From: Meghimatium bilineatum | Taxonomy: Eukaryota; Mollusca; Gastropoda; Stylommatophora; Philomycidae | DNA: 64,000 bases | Direction: 5' to 3' | NCBI GenBank assembly: GCA_034231615.1 | Contig: CM067312.1 | Span: 4,629,001-4,693,000 of the forward strand | Part shown: piece by piece, positions 54,501-60,879 of the stretch | Layout of the letters: every line of letters begins with the position of its first letter | Numbering within the stretch: position 1 is the first letter of the stretch | Made by a program: the position numbers and the translations under genes | The notes under the pieces: model-generated | Databases searched by the model: none | Told to the model about the DNA's origin: nothing | The model's input: the letters and a program-made list of their open reading frames with translations, nothing else

Positions 54501-56277
54501 ATAAATAGCAGGCTCTTATAATTAGCTATACATACAGCAGAAAAGAAATACAGATTAAGTGGAAAGTTTCAATCACAAAAATCACTAACGAATAACAAGT
54601 ATACAGTGATAAAATGAGCACTCCTAACATTCAAACTTCACTCCATCTCTGTCAGTAGAGCGTGAATTATATGCATGCTGATCATTTAATTTCTCCAAAA
54701 ACCAGCTTGACCGGGACAAAGTATCCACACAAGTCTACCAGGGGCTAGAAGCCACTAAATATATTACATCAGAAATATAATAAGTCCATACAGAATTTGA
54801 ACATAAAAAATGAAACACTCACTTGATATGTTCTCTCACTTGGTCTCCAAGGTGACAGCAAAATACAAATACTTCCTGTACCCCAGAGGCAGCTAGAGCC
54901 TCAAATGTATAATCAATGAGAGGAATATTGACCAATGGGAGCAAAGTCTGAAAGTTTACAAAACAGGAAAAGTCATACTAATGCAAAAAATGTTTTGTTC
55001 AACAAACATGTGATAGTAAAAAGATGATGTAAAATATGAGAATTTTCATGGGCCTTCAAGTGTGAGGTCTGGGAGTTAAGATATGGGCAACCGTAAGAAG
55101 TTCATGCTAACAACTGAATTCATGAGGCGGCCCTCTCTTCCGTTTAGGTTTCTGAGCGTAGGGAACTTATCGCAGAAGAAGCATGAACATGTAGAGCTAT
55201 TAAAAGACATTCAATTTTGTTTTCATATAGCACTTGATACTGTTGGTATCTCCTGTGCTTTTCAATGTATACACAGTACACATCACTAGCAATCAAATCA
55301 CAGGTGCTGGCAGAACGATGTCAGACACCGATGACATCCTGGTGTATAGGCAGAACAGAAATCAAGAAGAGTGGGTTGTGGAACAACAGGGGGAACTGGA
55401 CAGACTGATGAACTGGTGTAGAGATACAGTAGTAAATCCTTCTAAGGCATTCGTGACTTGGTTTTCCTTGAACAATCACATGGTAAAAACACCCATGTCA
55501 CATGTTTCATTGGCCGGGAACAGGTTAGAAAGAACCAGCACAATGAGATACCTGGGTGTGTTGTTTGACAGAAGTCTTGAGTTTCAGGAACATGCTGATC
55601 ACGTTATCATAAGGGCAGGCAAAGGCTTAGCGCAATATTAGCAGCAATGACGTAGGCTACTTAAAAATGTAAACAGTGTGCTATTTATAGCGGAGTGTAC
55701 TCATGAAAGAAAAATTTACCAATATTTCTATTTTCCTATAGGTCTAGGCTATGTTTCATGTAAAATATTTGATGCCATATTAATTTAATAGTATTAAAGT
55801 GGATATTAGTATATTACTAACTATTTCTTAGGGACATTCATTTCATTATTTCAAGATATCTGAGTTAATTTTTATATATTGAACCAGGCCTGAGACTATT
55901 TCAAACTAAAAATAATGTACAAAAGTAAAAAAATAAATAATTCCTTGGCGTGTAGGTTTGTTTGCTAAATATATAATATACATATATTTTTAATATATAC
56001 TATACACATTTATTTAATAATAACAAGTATGCCTGGGCCCTAGTTATTTTTATTATATTGCATCACTCTCCAGCAGTCTCATCATATCACACTTATTTTA
56101 AATCACATATCCGACACCGATTCATTTGGATGCCACTTAATTAATTCAAATAATTACCCTCGGTTTTTTATAAGTTATCGGTCCAAAACGGACGTTGAAA
56201 CTGTCGGCAATCACAACAGCCTGCAAAATATCTTCTTGAACGAGATCTTCATTGCGACTTTTCCCTTTTGGTGCCAT
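29372..56277 (-). CDS. EIF2B5: Translation initiation factor eIF2B subunit epsilon, 17 exons, complete
   Basis: Catalytic subunit of eIF2B, the cytosolic guanine-nucleotide exchange factor that reloads eIF2 with GTP for initiator-tRNA binding. Joined - strand exons: 56277-56158, 54947-54823, 54114-53929, 50521-50344, 47946-47791, 46003-45918, 44228-44106, 43527-43427, 42348-42203, 40195-40045, 38642-38562, 37174-36974, 35728-35638, 33111-32985, 32698-32618, 31385-31218, 29440-29372. This is 2190 nt, 729 residues plus TGA, against 721 in human from memory. Domains seen: nucleotidyltransferase-like fold (about 17-300, with [23 protein letters not shown] and [12 protein letters not shown]), hexapeptide left-handed beta-helix (about 318-410), acidic linker (about 415-540), and a W2/eIF5C-type exchange domain (about 555-729) ending [12 protein letters not shown]. 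All junctions keep frame; one intron is GC-AG. The introns carry most of the transposons and arrays of this half of the window. No clear promoter element or canonical poly(A) signal was found at either end. Confidence 0.97.
29670..29770. repeat. Direct duplication of about 48 bp
   Basis: Two copies of a unit with gatatctgaccagttacaaa. Confidence 0.85.
30362..30660. repeat. 26-bp minisatellite, about 11.5 near-identical copies
   Basis: The unit contains gttgagttggtgatccatac. There is almost no divergence between copies, so it is young. It lies in EIF2B5 intron 16. Confidence 0.95.
30784..31041 (-). mobile_element. LINE C-terminal fragment with Cys/His module
   Basis: The - strand reads [28 protein letters not shown] sequence, then [20 protein letters not shown]. 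The CxxC...ETVEHLL part is the zinc-knuckle end of jockey-group LINEs. The GRPRRHW part resembles RTE ends, so two elements may be joined here. 38100-38225 holds a shorter relative. Confidence 0.65.
31218..31385 (-). CDS. EIF2B5: EIF2B5 exon 16 (residues 652-707)
   Basis: Encodes [19 protein letters not shown] and FSWYESS, matching human LMAFYQLEILAEETILSWF. Acceptor atcag, donor TTG|gtaagt, phase 0. Confidence 0.96.
31518..31562. repeat. (GA)n microsatellite
   Basis: Alternating GA broken once by gtga. Confidence 0.9.
31690..32025 (-). repeat. Composite SINE, left member of an inverted pair
   Basis: Reversed copy of 32030-32330: aagaggtgactaatgac, agtgacccagaagctatgct, acatcgcagcaaagctgtaa. 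Confidence 0.75.
32030..32335 (+). repeat. Composite SINE, fullest copy
   Basis: Order seen: catttgttctcaaactcct, gcaggatgtagtccggagaa, tgtcatggtttacagttttg, cctaacacatctgactttag, gggatgggacagccaactcc, ccttagtcgccttttacgac, tgctattctttgctccc. The segment cctccttagtcgccttttacg resembles a conserved molluscan SINE 3' module that I know. Confidence 0.8.
32618..32698 (-). CDS. EIF2B5: EIF2B5 exon 15 (residues 625-651)
   Basis: Encodes [19 protein letters not shown], in the position of human FRNYIKRAADHLEALAAIE. Acceptor tccacag, donor GGG|gtatgt, phase 0. Confidence 0.9.
32777..32875 (+). repeat. Family A repeat with internal duplication
   Basis: ctcccactggatctctctta, then the segment aacaagacaatggtacc...actagatct in two tandem copies. 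Confidence 0.7.
32985..33111 (-). CDS. EIF2B5: EIF2B5 exon 14 (residues 582-624)
   Basis: Encodes [18 protein letters not shown], helical W2-domain sequence in the position of human YAYNVSLKEVMQVLSHVVL. Acceptor ttctag, donor AAG|gtgggg, phase 0. Confidence 0.92.
33245..33425 (+). repeat. Family A repeat with internal duplication
   Basis: tccactggatctctcttgta occurs twice in tandem (about 44 bp apart), followed by the usual gagatgtgttg...tttatttatgtcaat end. Confidence 0.75.
33775..34072 (-). pseudogene. hAT-like transposase C-terminal remnant
   Basis: The - strand reads [20 protein letters not shown], then a stretch with [40 protein letters not shown] and ERKLIK. The SERSFSxLxRIKTYLRSxM...L pattern is the hAT dimerisation region (family knowledge), as in ZMYM1-like proteins. 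Only the C-terminal part is present, with no catalytic domain seen. It lies in EIF2B5 intron 13. Confidence 0.68.
34240..35532 (-). mobile_element. LINE with reverse transcriptase and RNase H end, degraded
   Basis: The - strand reads [40 protein letters not shown] and VMFADDLV (RT active site FADD). A second frame reads [20 protein letters not shown] and [20 protein letters not shown] third reads [20 protein letters not shown] (the end of RNase H) and ends [11 protein letters not shown] jockey/R1-group element in EIF2B5 intron 13, antisense-free (same strand as the host gene), broken by frameshifts. Confidence 0.87.
35500..35637. repeat. Minisatellite grown from LINE sequence, about 45-bp unit, 3 copies
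   Basis: The unit contains caggcaagtgaatacaatct, which is LINE coding sequence (TDCIHLPDS on the - strand). The array fills the gap up to the EIF2B5 exon 13 donor. Confidence 0.87.
35638..35728 (-). CDS. EIF2B5: EIF2B5 exon 13 (residues 552-582)
   Basis: Encodes [10 protein letters not shown] and [14 protein letters not shown], matching human CDNLVLEINSLK at the start of the W2 domain. Acceptor attacag, donor AA|gtgagt, phase 2. Confidence 0.95.
35795..36112. repeat. 18-bp minisatellite, about 17 copies
   Basis: The unit is ataggtctttatagcatc or ...catt. Begins about 70 bp upstream of EIF2B5 exon 13. Confidence 0.95.
36385..36500 (+). repeat. Composite SINE, 3' part
   Basis: aggcagccaactccagccc, cataaccacctttaaaatg, then aagagtgtcactatttta. 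A decayed copy of the 3' module. Confidence 0.55.
36523..36591. repeat. (AT)n microsatellite, about 65 bp
   Basis: Uninterrupted alternating TA. May be collapsed or expanded in assembly. Confidence 0.95.
36830..36940 (-). repeat. Dispersed SINE-like repeat, family A
   Basis: ggattcatttccattctt, tacgtcctgctcaaaatcta, gggagtttgagaatgaactc. It abuts the end of EIF2B5 exon 12. Confidence 0.75.
36974..37174 (-). CDS. EIF2B5: EIF2B5 exon 12 (residues 485-552)
   Basis: Encodes VGDVTWGL followed by a serine and aspartate/glutamate-rich stretch with a DSDDDDAED run, the variable acidic linker. Acceptor ctgctag, donor GCAG|gtaaaa, phase 1. Confidence 0.9.
38562..38642 (-). CDS. EIF2B5: EIF2B5 exon 11 (residues 458-485)
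   Basis: Encodes [20 protein letters not shown] in the acidic linker, resembling human [20 protein letters not shown]. Donor TTGG|gtgagt, phase 1. Confidence 0.9.
38660..38830. repeat. Direct duplication of about 75 bp
   Basis: Two copies with caagatgccacatggtacag and aaattatagtgccaaaatta, just upstream of exon 11. Confidence 0.82.
38960..39085. repeat. Minisatellite, about 45-bp unit, 3 copies
   Basis: The unit contains tcagaggatatctgacaagg. Confidence 0.85.
39183..39402. repeat. Minisatellite, 22-23-bp unit, about 9 copies
   Basis: The unit contains cacaacactactatattgca. Confidence 0.92.
39426..39965 (-). mobile_element. Endonuclease-RT LINE C-terminal fragment in intron 10
   Basis: The - strand reads [20 protein letters not shown], then [20 protein letters not shown] and [20 protein letters not shown], the RT thumb and C-terminal region, with broken frames. 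Confidence 0.72.
40045..40195 (-). CDS. EIF2B5: EIF2B5 exon 10 (residues 408-458)
   Basis: Begins [15 protein letters not shown], matching human VVVGPNITLPEG, then enters the acidic linker. Acceptor ctacag, donor CAAG|gtataa, phase 1. Confidence 0.94.
40340..40735. repeat. 24-bp minisatellite, about 16 copies
   Basis: The unit contains gataagttggtcaatgtcat. The right end decays (ggtaaaaagctggtcc). About 150 bp upstream of exon 10. Confidence 0.94.
41170..41620. repeat. 54-bp minisatellite, 8 copies
   Basis: The unit contains cagctccccactgcacaaag and ggggtgcacatattg. Confidence 0.95.
41755..42058. repeat. 21-bp minisatellite, about 14 copies
   Basis: The unit is tatgaggagaatctatgttt plus c. 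It shifts from gagaat to gaggat along the array. About 145 bp downstream of exon 9. Confidence 0.95.
42203..42348 (-). CDS. EIF2B5: EIF2B5 exon 9 (residues 359-407)
   Basis: Encodes [19 protein letters not shown] and [10 protein letters not shown], matching human DNVVLDQTYLWQGV. Acceptor gtcaag, donor GAG|gtaagg, phase 0. Confidence 0.95.
42598..42790 (+). repeat. Dispersed repeat, family C copy 2
   Basis: Best shared with 63295-63480: gtgcagccaattgaggctgg, aaactaagattggttg, aggaccacagttctgcccaa, tagataacatgtcttcaaa. Confidence 0.8.
42890..43045. repeat. Minisatellite, about 32-bp unit, 5 copies, ending in a G-run
   Basis: The unit contains gacaagtcttatagataaac. Confidence 0.88.
43285..43444 (-). 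repeat. Minisatellite built on the EIF2B5 exon 8 donor, 4 copies (45, 45, 39 bp)
   Basis: On the - strand, the last coding bases and donor (AAACTGTCAGATAG|gtaggt) recur with exon-end positions 43427 (exon 8 itself), 43382, 43337 and 43298. Confidence 0.95.
43427..43527 (-). CDS. EIF2B5: EIF2B5 exon 8 (residues 325-359), start of hexapeptide beta-helix
   Basis: Encodes [20 protein letters not shown] and [10 protein letters not shown], hexapeptide repeats of the left-handed beta-helix. Acceptor gaacag, donor ATAG|gtaggt, phase 1. The last 18 or so coding bases plus the donor are repeated three more times downstream in the intron, all in frame. Confidence 0.95.
43788..44040 (+). repeat. Composite SINE
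   Basis: ttattctcaaactcctgtat, gcaggatgtagtccagggaa, tgccatggtttacagcttga, cttgacacatctgacttc, tatgggacgggacaggtaac, tcttatgatatgcatggcag. In EIF2B5 intron 7. Confidence 0.75.
44106..44228 (-). CDS. EIF2B5: EIF2B5 exon 7 (residues 284-325)
   Basis: Encodes [17 protein letters not shown] and [16 protein letters not shown], matching human VIRRWVYPLTP and SRHNIYRGPEVSL. Acceptor gaacag, donor AG|gtactt, phase 2. Confidence 0.96.
44575..44770 (-). mobile_element. Endonuclease-RT LINE C-terminal fragment in intron 6
   Basis: The - strand reads [20 protein letters not shown] and [14 protein letters not shown], close to the 18337 fragment ([10 protein letters not shown]). Confidence 0.75.
44930..45105 (+). 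repeat. Dispersed repeat, family B copy 2
   Basis: ataataaataacaataaaac, caacgtatcggtcttattgg, gacctttatcaagaaaca, gggacaatggtttcc. Same order as 760-965. Confidence 0.7.
45430..45605. repeat. Minisatellite, 21-22-bp unit, about 8 copies, built on a hAT-type terminus
   Basis: The unit contains tataccagtggttctcaata. cagtggttctcaac is the classic hAT inverted-repeat terminus (family knowledge), and the last copy runs directly into ttttttggtccatggctcc. Confidence 0.88.
45592..45770 (+). mobile_element. hAT-like non-autonomous element, 5' part
   Basis: Begins cagtggttctcaactttttt and continues ttggtccatggctcctg, then cttctcaaagcactacac and a gatgaaataaaactc region. The inner part recurs at 9905-9990 and 62190-62290. 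No matching right terminus identified. Confidence 0.5.
45775..45895 (-). repeat. Dispersed SINE-like repeat, family A
   Basis: aaataaaatggtgacacaat, ccctggactacatcttgctg, gaaatctagtaggaccac. It abuts the EIF2B5 exon 6 donor. Confidence 0.78.
45918..46003 (-). CDS. EIF2B5: EIF2B5 exon 6 (residues 256-284), GC donor
   Basis: Encodes [19 protein letters not shown]. The 3' end reads ATCAG|gcaagt. Joining it to exon 7 gives [11 protein letters not shown], the same length as human SAVCADVIRRW. The nearby GT alternative (AGGCAA|gtgtat) would create an immediate TAA stop after joining. This supports a GC-AG intron. Confidence 0.92.
46232..46705. repeat. 51-bp minisatellite, about 9.5 copies
   Basis: The unit contains gtgagcgagctgataaatgg and gacacacagactggg. 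About 230 bp upstream of exon 6. Confidence 0.94.
46788..47095. repeat. 32-bp minisatellite built on family A SINE, about 9 copies
   Basis: The unit contains cattctctggtctacaacct and gctggaaatctt, the reversed family A segment. The last unit continues into the family A remainder (gaaatctagtagaattattg). Confidence 0.92.
47150..47280. repeat. 41-bp minisatellite, 3 copies
   Basis: The unit contains acagacaaataagtcaagtc. Confidence 0.88.
47460..47680 (+). mobile_element. RTE-like LINE 3' tail in intron 5
   Basis: Reads [19 protein letters not shown] sequence, then [20 protein letters not shown]. The nucleotide segment ttgggaagacaacgttctgg recurs reversed at 51990-52012. Confidence 0.65.
47791..47946 (-). 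CDS. EIF2B5: EIF2B5 exon 5 (residues 204-255)
   Basis: Encodes [11 protein letters not shown] and [18 protein letters not shown], the most conserved block of the protein. Acceptor ctacag, donor GAG|gtaaag, phase 0. A 47-bp tandem array starts about 25 bp upstream of the acceptor. Confidence 0.97.
47965..48290. repeat. 47-bp minisatellite, about 6.5 near-identical copies, then decayed copies to 48520
   Basis: The unit contains gatatagtttgatacatgcg and ttacaggaggtccagaa. The right side diverges steadily. Confidence 0.93.
48605..48745. repeat. 25-bp minisatellite, 6 copies
   Basis: The unit contains gactagcattcatagcacaa. Confidence 0.9.
49195..49440. repeat. Decayed tandem repeat, about 42-bp unit, 5-6 copies
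   Basis: The unit contains actatactctagtttctgac and gctaatcctaaccct. Confidence 0.75.
49505..49990. repeat. 42-bp minisatellite, about 11.5 near-identical copies
   Basis: The unit contains tctcctgcaatatacactct and acctactgaatcaaac. Open in two frames because 42 is a multiple of 3. Confidence 0.95.
50344..50521 (-). CDS. EIF2B5: EIF2B5 exon 4 (residues 144-203)
   Basis: Encodes [18 protein letters not shown] and [17 protein letters not shown], matching human VSVMTMIFK and VLHFQKTQG. Acceptor atgcag, donor ATG|gtaaaa, phase 0. Confidence 0.95.
50690..53340 (-). mobile_element. RTE-like LINE, nearly full length, inactivated, in EIF2B5 intron 3
   Basis: In - strand order: endonuclease part (KCxxWAKM region, [34 protein letters not shown]), linker ([40 protein letters not shown]), RT fingers and palm ([50 protein letters not shown]), RT palm C motif ([20 protein letters not shown]), thumb ([32 protein letters not shown]), and C-terminal region ([20 protein letters not shown]). 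Stops and frameshifts separate the blocks. It lies in the same orientation as EIF2B5. The clade call is from motif memory. Confidence 0.88.
51960..52140 (-). mobile_element. LINE 3' tail nested inside the larger LINE
   Basis: tgtgacgtattccttccaga, acgttgtcttcccaatgaac and ctctctgtcttgggcgatg interrupt the RT between the linker and finger regions. They match the reversed 47620-47680 tail. A short tgctatcatg-type repeat follows. Confidence 0.65.
53480..53910. repeat. Minisatellite, about 60-bp unit, 7-8 copies
   Basis: The unit contains tctgacttaatttgtaacta and tttcagtgtctgtgtaac. It becomes more diverged towards exon 3 of EIF2B5. Confidence 0.88.
53929..54114 (-). CDS. EIF2B5: EIF2B5 exon 3 (residues 82-144)
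   Basis: Encodes QTKWLQGG, then the stretch [19 protein letters not shown], which matches the human ALVRSDFLLVYGDVISNIN segment. Acceptor tttcag, donor AA|gtaagg, phase 2. Confidence 0.97.
54181..54822. other. EIF2B5 intron 2, unique AT-rich; one weak SINE relic
   Basis: 54345-54480 (gtggtgatcatgggtgg, acatgcatggcagtgctact) may be a decayed composite SINE 3' module. Nothing else recognised. Confidence 0.4.
54823..54947 (-). CDS. EIF2B5: EIF2B5 exon 2 (residues 41-82)
   Basis: Encodes [18 protein letters not shown] followed by [12 protein letters not shown], strongly conserved with human. Acceptor tttcag, donor AA|gtgagt, phase 2. Confidence 0.96.
55080..55645 (+). mobile_element. LINE reverse transcriptase fragment in intron 1, antisense to EIF2B5
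   Basis: Reads [31 protein letters not shown] (degraded YADD-type motif) and [20 protein letters not shown], then [20 protein letters not shown]. This is palm and thumb of a jockey-group LINE RT with one frameshift. Confidence 0.82.
55646..56157. other. EIF2B5 intron 1, AT-rich, nothing recognised
   Basis: Low-complexity AT-rich sequence without frames or repeats I can name. Confidence 0.45.
56158..56277 (-). CDS. EIF2B5: EIF2B5 exon 1 (start codon, residues 1-40)
   Basis: Starts [12 protein letters not shown] and runs into [17 protein letters not shown], the first strand of the nucleotidyltransferase-like fold. No other ATG lies close by in frame. The donor is AGG|gtaatt and the intron phase is 0. 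Confidence 0.93.
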
Positions 56278-56755
56278 TTTGTTTGCTTTTATTGGGAGTT
56301 GTCATTTTTTGATAGCTCATTTAGGTAAACAAATATCAATTTTCATAGTATTTTGCATACTATATATACATTTGCGATTTTTATTAAACTTTGTCTCTCT
56401 TTATAATATATACAAAATATGTTATTATGCCAAATGTATTATTTTAACAAAATGTATAATCAATAATAATTGATACTCCATATAAACAATAGCTCATTTG
56501 TATATCCGGTTGTAAAAGTTCTACATTTGTTGGAAGAAAGTAAAGGAAGTTTTGATATCTATTGTTGCCAAGGAAGAGGAGGAAAATCAGATAATAGGAA
56601 ACTCCCAACACTATAACGTAAGTAACATAACTGTAAGGAGTTCTTTTAAATAAACATACTGTATATGTGTGCACATCGACTCTGACACAATACCCAGTTT
56701 CAGTATAACTTCAGTGAAATGGTTCCGTCAGTGTTTTATTATTATAATTATTGCT
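56278..56755. other. Upstream flank of EIF2B5
   Basis: Should contain the EIF2B5 promoter on the - strand. I see no TATA box at a convincing distance and no GC-rich island. Confidence 0.4.
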
Positions 56756-56779
56756 TAGTTATAGTTTATTTAGTACGGG

Positions 56780-56950
56780 GTACGCCTTAGTCCGGCTCTG
56801 TGGCGAAGTAGTACAGGGCACTGCCAAGGTACCGACCGAGTTCATTGCCAGAAAGCAATGGCAAACTACTGAACGTATTTATTTATATTGCCTAGAAAAT
56901 CACTACAGTAAAAAAAATCATGGGTTGATGGCTAGTAGAACTGACGCAGA
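56780..56950 (+). repeat. tRNA-derived SINE, fullest copy
   Basis: The head ggctctgtggcgaagtagta and caaggtaccgaccgagttc (A-box and B-box positions) is followed by gcaatggcaaactactgaac, tattgcctagaaaatcacta and tcatgggttgatggc. Confidence 0.82.
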
Positions 56951-57039
56951 ATTAAGAATGTGCTCAACCAGCAAACCATAGAAACCATCAGCAAGCCCTT
57001 CAGTATCTGCTGGAAGAGAAACACATTAGCACCTATGTG

Positions 57040-57370
57040 TTTACCTGATATAAAACTTATACTTATCACCTGTATGTCGACCTGATGGGACACTTATCAC
57101 ATGTGTCTACCTGATGGGAGACTTATCACCTATTTGTCTACCTGATGGAAGATGTATCACCTATGTGTCTACTTGGTGGGAGATTTACCACCTATGTGTC
57201 TACCTGATTGGAGACTTATCACTTGTATGTCCACTTGATGGTACACTTATCACTTATGTGTCTACCAGATGGGAGACTTATCACCTGTGTCTACCTGATG
57301 GGAGATGTATCACCTATGTGTCCAACGGATAGGAGACATCACCTATGTGTCTACCTGATGGATAGTGATG
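57040..57370. repeat. Imperfect minisatellite, about 31-bp unit, 10 copies
   Basis: The unit contains tacctgatgggagacttatc and acctatgtgtc. Diverged, so older than its neighbours. Confidence 0.85.
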
Positions 57371-57837
57371 TTGTTCCATAACCTGTAACCAATAACCAAA
57401 CTAAAACTGGTAACAATACAATAGGGCTATTAGGCCGTATACAGAGGGGGATACGTCACAACTGCCAGAACGCCTGTTTATGCCCAATTTCTACATATTG
57501 ATTTCAATTACTGTTATGTGCTGTTTACATATAACCAGACATGCTAAATTTAGCCCTCCTGTGACTGCCAGTAATGACGGCTTCCATTGTAGTTTTCCTG
57601 TCGTTGCTAACATAACTGTGTTATACAAAGTGTGCATTTTTTAATATGGTCTTTAATTTTCATCATAACTTGGTTAGATTGGACCAACCTATCTACTTAT
57701 AATTCAGATGATGTGGGAATTAGTGCAGTATTTGGGAATTTAAAGTAGCAAGGAACCAGTAGTGTAGGCCTAATCGATGATGTGCCCTCCCTTTTACAAC
57801 TGCCAGACCCTAGAGGTAGTAATAATTGAGAATATTC
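57371..57837. other. No gene seen
   Basis: Unique sequence without recognisable coding or repeats. Confidence 0.45.
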
Positions 57838-57990
57838 TTCATTGTTCATTCTCAAACTCCCACTGGATATCTCTTGTAGCAGGACCATGGTCCTATTAGA
57901 TTTCCACAAGGATGTAGTCCAGAGAATGGAAATGCATTGTGTTGCTGTTTTATTTGCGCCAATGGCCCGGCACATCCGCCTTCGGAGGGG
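57838..57990 (+). repeat. Dispersed SINE-like repeat, family A
   Basis: A well-preserved copy: cattctcaaactcccactgg, ctcttgtagcaggaccatgg, aggatgtagtccagagaatg, tttgcgccaatggcc. Confidence 0.82.
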
Positions 57991-58334
57991 TTTGGAGTTT
58001 AACAGTCACAGAATGATGTGGTCTACCGGTAAACTGCTGAATGTGAATGGCTGGTGTATTGTCCAGAAGTATATTTGAAAGTATAAACAATAAATAAATA
58101 CTTTCATCTCAGTGAAAACTTAAAATTCATGCCATGAGAACTAGATGTACGGTAATATTAAAGGTTATATCTCCGTTTGATCTTATTCTAACCAAGTCCA
58201 GAGAGCTAATGATGCATGAACAAGATGTTAGCAATAATGAAGCTATAATAGCTTTTACAGGCAGACTCCAATTCAAATAGTAGACCTGTATGAAAAACAA
58301 ATCCTGGGAAATAAAATTGTGTGTTCTGTGGATC

Positions 58335-58440
58335 TTCATTCTGGATATCTGTATAAATGTTAGGTGTATGCTGGATATCTGTATAAATGTTAGGTGTATG
58401 CTGGATATCTGTATAAATGTTAGGTGTATGCTGGATAATG
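58335..58440. repeat. 30-bp minisatellite, 3.3 copies
   Basis: The unit contains ctggatatctgtataaatgt. Confidence 0.92.
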
Positions 58441-58950
58441 AGATAAACAGATCAAAGATGGACTAGGATATCATGTTGTGTAAGGGGAGACTGCTTTGCA
58501 GCTTTTCATTTAAACATTTATCAGAAAACATTTTGACGCTGGTATGAAACTGGTGCTCCTTTTTTTTCCCTCTCACTTATTATATGACAGGTAATCTGTC
58601 CTACATTACATTCACAAAGATATGTTCACAGATCAGTATCTCTTCCATCTATCTGTAAATTGGACTTTTATCATAAAAATGTATGGATAAAATGTAATGT
58701 TTACTAATTTTCTTGCAAAATCACTCCTTATTTTTGCTGTTATTTCCCTTGGCCTGGGAATTAAGCCCTGAGATTTTCCTGATCCGCAGGGACTGAAATG
58801 ATTAATGATGGATAAGAGAGACATGCTAAATTTGCATGTTGTGTCCCTGGATATGGATACTGTAATGATGAATGAGTAATCTAGTTTTCTTCTTTTTTTG
58901 GGGGGGGGGGACTCAGAGTTAAATGTAGCATACAGATTAAGAACCTGCAT
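58441..58950. other. No gene seen
   Basis: 58730-58860 has no recognised frame. A T-run followed by a G-run lies at 58891-58910. Confidence 0.4.
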
Positions 58951-58954
58951 GACA

Positions 58955-59045
58955 GTGAAGAGTGTGTAACAAGGGAAGAGTGTAACAAGTGAAGAGTGTG
59001 TAACAAGGGAAGAGTGTGTAACAAGTAAAGAGTGTGTTTCAAGCA
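58955..59045. repeat. Short tandem repeat around gaagagtgtgtaacaag, 5 copies
   Basis: Variable-length units of about 17-21 bp. Confidence 0.82.
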
Positions 59046-59179
59046 AGACTCTGGAGCTATAATCATTTCACTATTTTCTGAAGATGATTCAGCAAATATG
59101 GGTTTTTCCAGAGTGAGATTACACCAGTTCATAATTACGGTAATAACCAATCGCAACTATATATCTTGTTTGTAGTGTC

Positions 59180-59285
59180 TTGTAGTGTCTGGCTCTGTGG
59201 TGAAGTAGTACAGAGCCTGTCTGTGACGGCCAAGGTACCGAATTCGATACCCACCACAGACATACCTCAACTCAGCCGTGTGTTT
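59180..59285 (+). repeat. tRNA-derived SINE head
   Basis: 59182-59257 can fold like a tRNA: acceptor-like gtctg/cagac, a 7-bp D-arm-like stem gctctgt/acagagc, and a T-arm-like ggta/tacc. Its B-box region is ggtaccgaattcgatacc. Same head as 56785. Confidence 0.78.
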
Positions 59286-59594
59286 ATTCCTTGAAAAATT
59301 AGCTCCTACGTATGTAGAAGTGTCTATGTATCTCTTATGAGACAAGTTTTGTATTTTGCTTGTGTCACACACTGTTCATCTATTTTTAGACAGGGTGCTT
59401 TGCTGCCATTAAACACTTTCTCATGTATGAAGATAGCTTCGGTGTCCACTTTGTTCTTGGAATACTACAACATTTCTCTCTCTGTACAGCCGTGTTTGGA
59501 AACAGGTGTCATTCAAATTTGGACTAGGGCTGCTTCCTTACCATAGACAAGATTCCATTCACCCTCAACGTTGTCAAACAGTTGTTGTAATGAC

Positions 59595-59815
59595 AGTCGT
59601 CACTTGTAATAATCACATTCGGCAATTTGTAATTGGAACTTTGTAGTAATGACAGTCTGTAATTTGTAATTGGAACTTTGTAGTAATGACAGTCTGTAAT
59701 TTGTAATTGGAACTTTGTAGTAATGACAGTCTGTAATTTGTAATCAGAACTTTTTAGTTGTGACAGTTGGCAATTTGTAATCAGTGTTTTGTTGTAATGA
59801 CAGCCTGTAATTAAT
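59595..59815. repeat. 37-bp minisatellite, about 6 copies
   Basis: The unit contains gtaatgacagtctgtaattt. Confidence 0.88.
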
Positions 59816-59859
59816 ACTAATACAGGAATAATACTCCTGTTACTCCTTTAGAAAGTCAA

Positions 59860-60745
59860 AACATGACATTTGCTGTTCTGACAGAATATGACATTTACTG
59901 TACTGTCAGAACATGACATTTACTGTTCTGTCAGAACATGACATTTACTGTTCTGTCAGAACATGACATTTACTGTTCTGTCAGAACATGTCATTTACTG
60001 TGCTTTCAGAACATGTCATTTACTGTGCTTTCAGAACATGACATTTACTGTACTGTCAGAACATGTCATTTACTGTACTGTCAGAATATGACAATTACTG
60101 CTCTGTCAGAACATGTCATTTACTGTTCTGTCAGAACATGTCATTTACTGTGCTTTCAGAACATGACATTTCCTGTGCTTTCAGAACATGGCATTTACTG
60201 TACTGTCAGAACATGTCATTTACTGTACTGTCAGAACATGACATTTACTGTTCTGTCGGAACATGGCATTTACTGTTCTGTCAGAACATGCCATTTACTG
60301 TTCTGTCGGAACATGGCATTTACTGTTCTGTCAGAACATGGCATTTACTGTTCTGTCAGAACATGACATTTACTGTTCTGTCAGAACATGAAATTTAATG
60401 TTTTGTCAGAACATGACATTTCCTGTTCTGTCAGAACATGTCATTTACTGTGCTTTCAGAACATGTCATTTACTGTGCTTTCAGAACATGGCATTTACTG
60501 TACTGTCAGAACATGTCATTTACTGTACTGTCAGAACATGACATTTACTGTTCTGTCAGAACATGGCATTCACTGTTCTGTCAGAACATGTCATTTACTG
60601 TGCTTTCAGAACATGACATGTACTGTTCTGTCAGAACATGACATTTACTGCTCTGTCAGAACATGTCATTTACTGTGCTTTCAGAACATGACGTTTACTG
60701 CGCATTCAGTACATGACATTTACTGTACTGTCAGAACATGACACT
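59860..60745. repeat. 25-bp minisatellite, about 35 copies, left block
   Basis: The unit contains cagaacatgacatttactgt. Variants (ttctgt, tactgt, tgcttt; gacatt, gtcatt, ggcatt) are arranged in repeated blocks, which suggests multi-unit duplications. Confidence 0.95.
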
Positions 60746-60879
60746 ATTAAGCAGAGTCCCTGCATTCTATACAAGTTGTTGGCTGTTGACAGAGTCCCTA
60801 TATTATTTACAAGTTATTGACAGGGGCAGGGTGTCAAATTTGGTTTTAAAAATTTGACGTAATTTATGGACAGCTTATA
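60746..60879. other. Spacer between array blocks
   Basis: Contains a short duplicated segment (cagagtccctgcattctat and cagagtccctatattattt). Confidence 0.6.

Noticed and set aside
59182..59257. Functional tRNA gene
   Set aside because: Only a partial cloverleaf with a 5-bp acceptor and a 4-bp T-arm stem, and the same head recurs in the 56.8-kb SINE.
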